A stretch of DNA of 64,000 nt from Closterium sp. NIES-65. Its lineage: Eukaryota; Streptophyta; Zygnematophyceae; Desmidiales; Closteriaceae. The translations under genes and the position numbers were made by a program. The notes under the pieces were generated by a model. That model was not told the DNA's origin. It searched no databases and was given only the letters and a program-made list of their open reading frames with translations. Each line of letters starts with the position of its first letter. The stretch's first letter is position 1. The stretch lies in the NCBI GenBank assembly GCA_948144175.1, contig CANXME010002048.1, forward strand, positions 124,001-188,000, given 5' to 3'. Positions 58,801 through 64,000 of the stretch are shown in pieces.

Positions 58801-59049
58801 GGCCTAGCGTGTGCAAAATAGCAAGAACAACGGCCTAGCGTGTGCAAAATTGCAAGAACAAGGGCCTAGCGAGTGCAAAATTGCAAGAACAAGGGCCTAG
58901 CGTGTGCAAAATTGCAAGAACAAGGGCCTAGAGAGTGCAAAATTGCAAGAACAAGGGCCTAGCGTGTGCAAAATAGCAAGAACAAGGGCCTAGCAAGTGC
59001 AAAAGTGCAAGAACAAGGGCCTAGCGAGTGCAAAATTGCAAGAACAACG

Positions 59050-60041
59050 GCCTAGAGAGTGCAAAATTGCAAGAACAAGGGCCTAACGTGTCCAAATCTT
59101 TAAGAACAAGGGCCTAGTGTGTGCAAAATTGCTAGAACAAGGTCCTAGCGTGTGCAAAATTGCAAGAACAAGGGCCTAGCGTGTGCAAAATAGCAAGAAC
59201 AAGGGCGTAGCGTGTGCAAAATAGCAAGAACAAAGGCCTAGCGTGTGCAAAATTGCAAGAACAAGGGCCTAGCGTGTGCAAAATTGCAAGAACAAGGGCC
59301 TAGAGAGTGCAAAATTGCAAGAACAAGGGCCTAGCCTGTGCAAAAATGCTAGAACAAGGGTCTAGCGTGTGCAAAATTGCAAGAACAAGGGCCTAGCGTG
59401 TGCAAAATTGCTAGAACAAGGACCTAGCGTGTGCAAAATTGCAAGAACAAGGGCCTAGCGTGTGCAAAATAGCAAGAACAAGGGCCTAGCGAGTGCAAAA
59501 TTGCAAGAACAAGGGCCTAGCGTGTGCAAAATTGCAAGAACAAGGGCCTAACGTGTGCAAAATTGCAAGAACAATGGCCTAGCGCGTGCAAATTAGCAAG
59601 AACAAGGGCCTAGCGTGTGCAAAATAGCAAGAACAAGGGCATAGTGTGTGCAAAATTGCAAGAACAAGGGCCTAGCGAGTGCAAAGTTGCAAGAACAAGG
59701 GCCTAATGCGTGCAAAATTTCAAGAACAAGGGCCTAGTGTGTGCAAAATTGCCAGAACAAGGGCCTAGCATGTGCAAAATAGCAAGAACAAGGGCCTAAC
59801 ATGTGCAAATTTTTAAGAACAAGGGCCTAACGTGTGCAAAATTTCAAGAACAAGGGCCTAGCGCGTGCAAATTAGCAAGAACAAGGGCCTAGCGTGTGCA
59901 AAATAGCAAGAACAAGGGCCTAGCGTGTGCAAAATAGCAAGAACAAGGGCCTAGCGTGTGCAAAATTGCAAGAACAAGGGCCTAGCGAGTGCAAAATTGC
60001 AAGAACAAGGGCCTAGCGTGTGCAAAATTGCAAGAACAAGG
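59050..60041. repeat. 992-bp (32-monomer) tandem duplication, copy 1
   Basis: A constant offset of 992 bp, exactly 32 x 31, to the next copy. Landmarks: TCCAAATC 59,091 and 60,083; CTAGCCTGTG 59,331 and 60,323; AGCGCGTGCA 59,581 and 60,573. No differences found by eye inside the unit. Confidence 0.87.
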
Positions 60042-61033
60042 GCCTAGAGAGTGCAAAATTGCAAGAACAAGGGCCTAACGTGTCCAAATCTTTAAGAACA
60101 AGGGCCTAGTGTGTGCAAAATTGCTAGAACAAGGTCCTAGCGTGTGCAAAATTGCAAGAACAAGGGCCTAGCGTGTGCAAAATAGCAAGAACAAGGGCGT
60201 AGCGTGTGCAAAATAGCAAGAACAAAGGCCTAGCGTGTGCAAAATTGCAAGAACAAGGGCCTAGCGTGTGCAAAATTGCAAGAACAAGGGCCTAGAGAGT
60301 GCAAAATTGCAAGAACAAGGGCCTAGCCTGTGCAAAAATGCTAGAACAAGGGTCTAGCGTGTGCAAAATTGCAAGAACAAGGGCCTAGCGTGTGCAAAAT
60401 TGCTAGAACAAGGACCTAGCGTGTGCAAAATTGCAAGAACAAGGGCCTAGCGTGTGCAAAATAGCAAGAACAAGGGCCTAGCGAGTGCAAAATTGCAAGA
60501 ACAAGGGCCTAGCGTGTGCAAAATTGCAAGAACAAGGGCCTAACGTGTGCAAAATTGCAAGAACAATGGCCTAGCGCGTGCAAATTAGCAAGAACAAGGG
60601 CCTAGCGTGTGCAAAATAGCAAGAACAAGGGCATAGTGTGTGCAAAATTGCAAGAACAAGGGCCTAGCGAGTGCAAAGTTGCAAGAACAAGGGCCTAATG
60701 CGTGCAAAATTTCAAGAACAAGGGCCTAGTGTGTGCAAAATTGCCAGAACAAGGGCCTAGCATGTGCAAAATAGCAAGAACAAGGGCCTAACATGTGCAA
60801 ATTTTTAAGAACAAGGGCCTAACGTGTGCAAAATTTCAAGAACAAGGGCCTAGCGCGTGCAAATTAGCAAGAACAAGGGCCTAGCGTGTGCAAAATAGCA
60901 AGAACAAGGGCCTAGCGTGTGCAAAATAGCAAGAACAAGGGCCTAGCGTGTGCAAAATTGCAAGAACAAGGGCCTAGCGAGTGCAAAATTGCAAGAACAA
61001 GGGCCTAGCGTGTGCAAAATTGCAAGAACAAGG
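60042..61033. repeat. 992-bp (32-monomer) tandem duplication, copy 2
   Basis: Downstream partner of 59,050-60,041. Shortly after 61,060 the sequence leaves the pattern and resembles about 58,960 onward instead. Confidence 0.87.
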
Positions 61034-64000
61034 GCCTAGAGAGTGCAAAATTGCAAGAACAAGGGCCTAGCGTGTGCAAAATAGCAAGAACAAGGGCCTA
61101 GCAAGTGCAAAAGTGCAAGAACAAGGGCCAAGCGAGTGCAAAATTGCAAGAACAAGGGCCTAGAGAGTGCAAAATTGCAAGAACAAGGGCCTAACGTGTG
61201 CAAATGTTTAAGAACAAGGGCCTCGTGTGTGCAAAATTGCTAGAACAAGGTCCTAGCGTGTGCAAAATTGCAAGAACAAGGGCCTAGCGTGTGCAAAATA
61301 GCAAGAACAAGGGCGTAGCGTGTGCAAAATAGCAAGAACAAGGGCCTAGCGTGTGCAAAATTGCAAGAACAAGGGCCTAGCGTGTGCAAAATTGCAAGAA
61401 CAAGGGCCTAGAGAGTGCAAAATTGCAAGAACAAGGGCCTAACGTGTGCAAATTTTTAAGAACAAGGGCCTAGCGTGTGCAAAATTGCAAGAAAAAGGAC
61501 CTAGCGTGTGCAAAATTGCAAGAATAAGGGCCTAGCGTGTGCAAAATAGCAAGAACAAGGGCCTAGCGTGTGCAAAATTGCAAGAACAAGGGCCTAGAGA
61601 GTGCAAAATTGCAAGAACAAGGGCCTAGCGTGTGCAAAATAGCAAGAACAAGGGCCTAGCAAGTGCAAAAGTGCAAGAACAAGGGCCTAGCGAGTGCAAA
61701 ATTGCAAGAACAAGGGCCTAGAGAGTGCAAAATTGCAAGAACAAGGGCCTAACGTGTGCAAATGTTTAAGAACAAGGGCCTAGTGTGTGCAAAATTGCTA
61801 GAACAAGGTCCTAGCGTGTGCAAAATTGCAAGAACAAGGGCCTAGCGTGTGCAAAATAGCAAGAACAAGGGCGTAGCGTGTGCAAAATAGCAAGAACAAG
61901 GGCCTAGCGTGTGCAAAATTGCAAGAACAAGGGCCTAGCGTGTGCAAAATTGCAAGAACAAGGGCCTAGAGAGTGCAAAATTGCAAGAACAAGGGCCTAA
62001 CGTGTGCAAATGTTTAAGAACAAGGGCCTAGCCTGTGCAAAATTGCTAGAACAAGGGTCTAGCGTGTGCAAAATTGCAAGAACAAGGGCCTAGCATGTGC
62101 AAAATAGCAAGAACAAGGGCCTAGCGTGTGCAAAATAGCAAGAACAAGGGTCTAGCGTGTGCAAAATTGCAAGAACAAGGGCCTAGCATGTGCAAAATAG
62201 CAAGAACAAGGGCCTAGCGTGTGCAAAATAGCAAGAACAAGGGCCTAGCGTGTGCAAAATTGCAAGAACAAGGGCCTAGCGTGTGCAAAATTGTTAGAAC
62301 AAGGGCCTAGCGTGTGCAAAATTGCAAGATTAAGGGCCTAGCATGTGCAAAATTGCAAGAACAAGGGCTTAGCGAGTGCAAAATTGCAAGAACAAGGGCC
62401 TAGCGTGTGCAAAATTGCAAGAACAAGGGCCTAATGTATGCAAAATTGCAAGAACAAGGGCCTAACGTGTGCAAAATTTCAAGAACAAGGGCCTAGCGCG
62501 TGCAAATTAGCAAGAACAAGGGCCTAGCGTGTGCAAAATAGCAAGAACAAGGGCCTAGCATGTGCAAAATTGCAAGAACAAGGGCCTAGCGAGTGCAAAA
62601 TTGCAAGAACAAGGGCCAAATGTGTGCACAATTGCAAGAACAAGGGCCTAGAGAGTGCAAAATTGCAAGAACAAGGGCCTAACGTGTGCAAAAGTTTAAG
62701 AACAAGGGCCTAGCGTGTGCAAAATTGCTAGAACAAGGGCCTAGCGTGTGCAAAATTGCAAAAACAAGAGCCTAGCGTGTGCAAAATAGCAAGAACAAGG
62801 GCCTAGCGTGTGCAAAATAGCAAGAACAAGGGCCTAGCGTGTGCAAAATTGTCAGAACAAGGGCCTAGCGTGTGCAAAATTGCAAGAACAAGGGCCTAGC
62901 GTGTGCAAAATAGCAAGAACAAGGGCCTAGCGTGTGCAAAATAGCAAGAAGAAGGGCCTAACGTGTGCAAAATTGCAAGAACAAGGGCCTAGCGTGTGCA
63001 AAATTGTCAGAACAAGGGCCTAGCGTGTGCAAAATTGCAAGAACAAGGGCCTAGCGTGTGCAAAATAGCAAGAACAAGGGCCTAGCGTGTGCAAAATAGC
63101 AAGAAGAAGGGCCTAACGTGTGCAAAATTGCAAGAACAAGGGCCTAGCGTGTGCAAAATTGTCAGAACACGGGCCTAGCGTGTGCAAAATTGCAAGATTA
63201 AGGGCCTAGCGTGTGCAAAATTGCAAGAACAAGGGCTTAGCGAGTGCAAAATTGCAAGAATAAGGGCCTAGCGTGTGCAAAATTGCAAGAACAAGGGCCT
63301 AACGTGTGCAAAATTGCAAGAACAAGGGCCTAACGTGTGCAAAATTTCAAGAACAAGGGCCTAGCACGTGCAAATTAGCAAGAACAAGGGCCTAGCGTGT
63401 GCAAAATTGCAAGAACAAGGGCCTAGGGATTGCAAAATTACAAAAACAAGGGCCTAACGTGTGCAAAATTGCAAGAACAAGGGACTAGTGTGTGCAAAAT
63501 TGCTAGAACAAGGGCCTAGCGTGTGCAAAATTGCAAGAACAAGAGCCTAGCGTGTGCAAAATAGCAAGAACAAGGACCTAGCGTGTGCAAAATAGCAAGA
63601 ACAAGGGCCTAGCGTGTGCAAAATTGCAAGAACAAGGGCCTAGAGAGTGCAAAATTGCAAGAACAAGGGCCTAACGTGTGCAAATTTTTAAGAACAAGGG
63701 CCTAGTGTGTGCAAAATTTCTGGAACAAGGTCCTAGCGTGTGCAAAATTGCAAGAACAAGGGCCTAGCGTGTGCAAAATAGCAAGAAGAAGGGCCTAACG
63801 TGTGCAAAATTGCAAGAACAAGGGCCTAACTTGTGCAAAATTTCAAGAACAAGGGCCTAGCGCGTGCAAATTAGCAAGAACAAGGGCCTAGCGTGTGCAA
63901 AATAGCAAGAAAAAGGGCCTAGCATGTGCAAAATTGCAAGAACAAGGGCCTAGCGAGTGCAAAATTGCAAGAACAAGGGCCAAATGTGTGCACAATTGCA

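Larger units (their letters stand above)
46457..64000. repeat. 31-bp satellite array, block 4 (17.5 kb, about 566 monomers)
   Basis: Continues to the window edge in the same orientation. 46,457-49,3xx is the block-B copy of 35,901-38,75x. A more diverged relative of that region's end lies at about 53,200-54,350 (shared odd monomers such as GTGTGTAAGATTGC at 38,470, 49,025 and 54,130). The last 14 kb shows recurring ordered phrases of monomer variants and a perfect 992-bp tandem duplication. No gene or other element is seen. Confidence 0.96.

Noticed and set aside
2240-62713. Many open frames of about 60-86 codons in the satellite on both strands, encoding repeats such as CAKLQEQGPSVCKIARTRA
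   Set aside because: They arise mechanically from the 31-bp period: each monomer has a TAG on both strands, and a frame doubles in length whenever one stop is mutated. No start context, codon bias or unique sequence.
46457-64000. Hidden host gene or RNA gene within block 4
   Set aside because: Read through monomer by monomer by eye; the 31-bp pattern is not interrupted by any unique stretch long enough for a gene.

Overview
The window is a repeat-dominated, probably heterochromatic piece of a eukaryotic nuclear genome. No host protein gene, tRNA or rRNA gene could be supported. About 48 kb (roughly three quarters) is one satellite with a 31-bp monomer, always in the same orientation (about 1,550 copies). 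The rest is retroelement sequence: the 3' end of a LINE, a tandem array of a Gag-protease-only Ty1/copia-type element, a lone LTR of that same family, and a broken copy of a second Ty1/copia element. The GC-rich copia family, the initiator-Met-type primer sites and the zf-RVT-type LINE suggest the green plant lineage. From memory of similar proteins I favour a streptophyte alga such as Closterium, but the window itself does not prove this.

Layout. 1-1,288: LINE 3' end, 3' UTR and 26-base poly(A). 1,289-27,539: satellite, with large internal duplications. 27,543-35,895 (minus strand): LTR - internal - LTR - internal - LTR, unit 3,546 bp. 35,901-38,869: satellite. 38,870-43,861 (plus strand): broken copia element with a very short 5' LTR, GC-rich leader, gag, protease and integrase. 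43,862-45,185: satellite. 45,189-46,451: lone LTR of the array family. 46,457-64,000: satellite to the window edge.

The segments share a history. A block of about 12.7 kb (about 26.0-38.75 kb) is duplicated directly beside itself (about 38.75-49.3 kb). The left copy holds the three-LTR array where the right copy holds a single LTR at the same satellite position. The right copy holds the copia element where the left copy has the uninterrupted site. Thus each block is a control for events in the other. Within the satellite there is also an apparently perfect 2,169-bp tandem duplication, a 992-bp (32-monomer) tandem duplication, a 6-7 kb segment repeated 9-10 kb away, and ordered multi-monomer phrases.

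The most unusual single structure is in the LTR of the array family: about 400 bp are tiled with about a dozen consecutive hairpin-forming inverted repeats, present in all four LTR copies. All comparisons were done by eye; positions of duplication edges are approximate.
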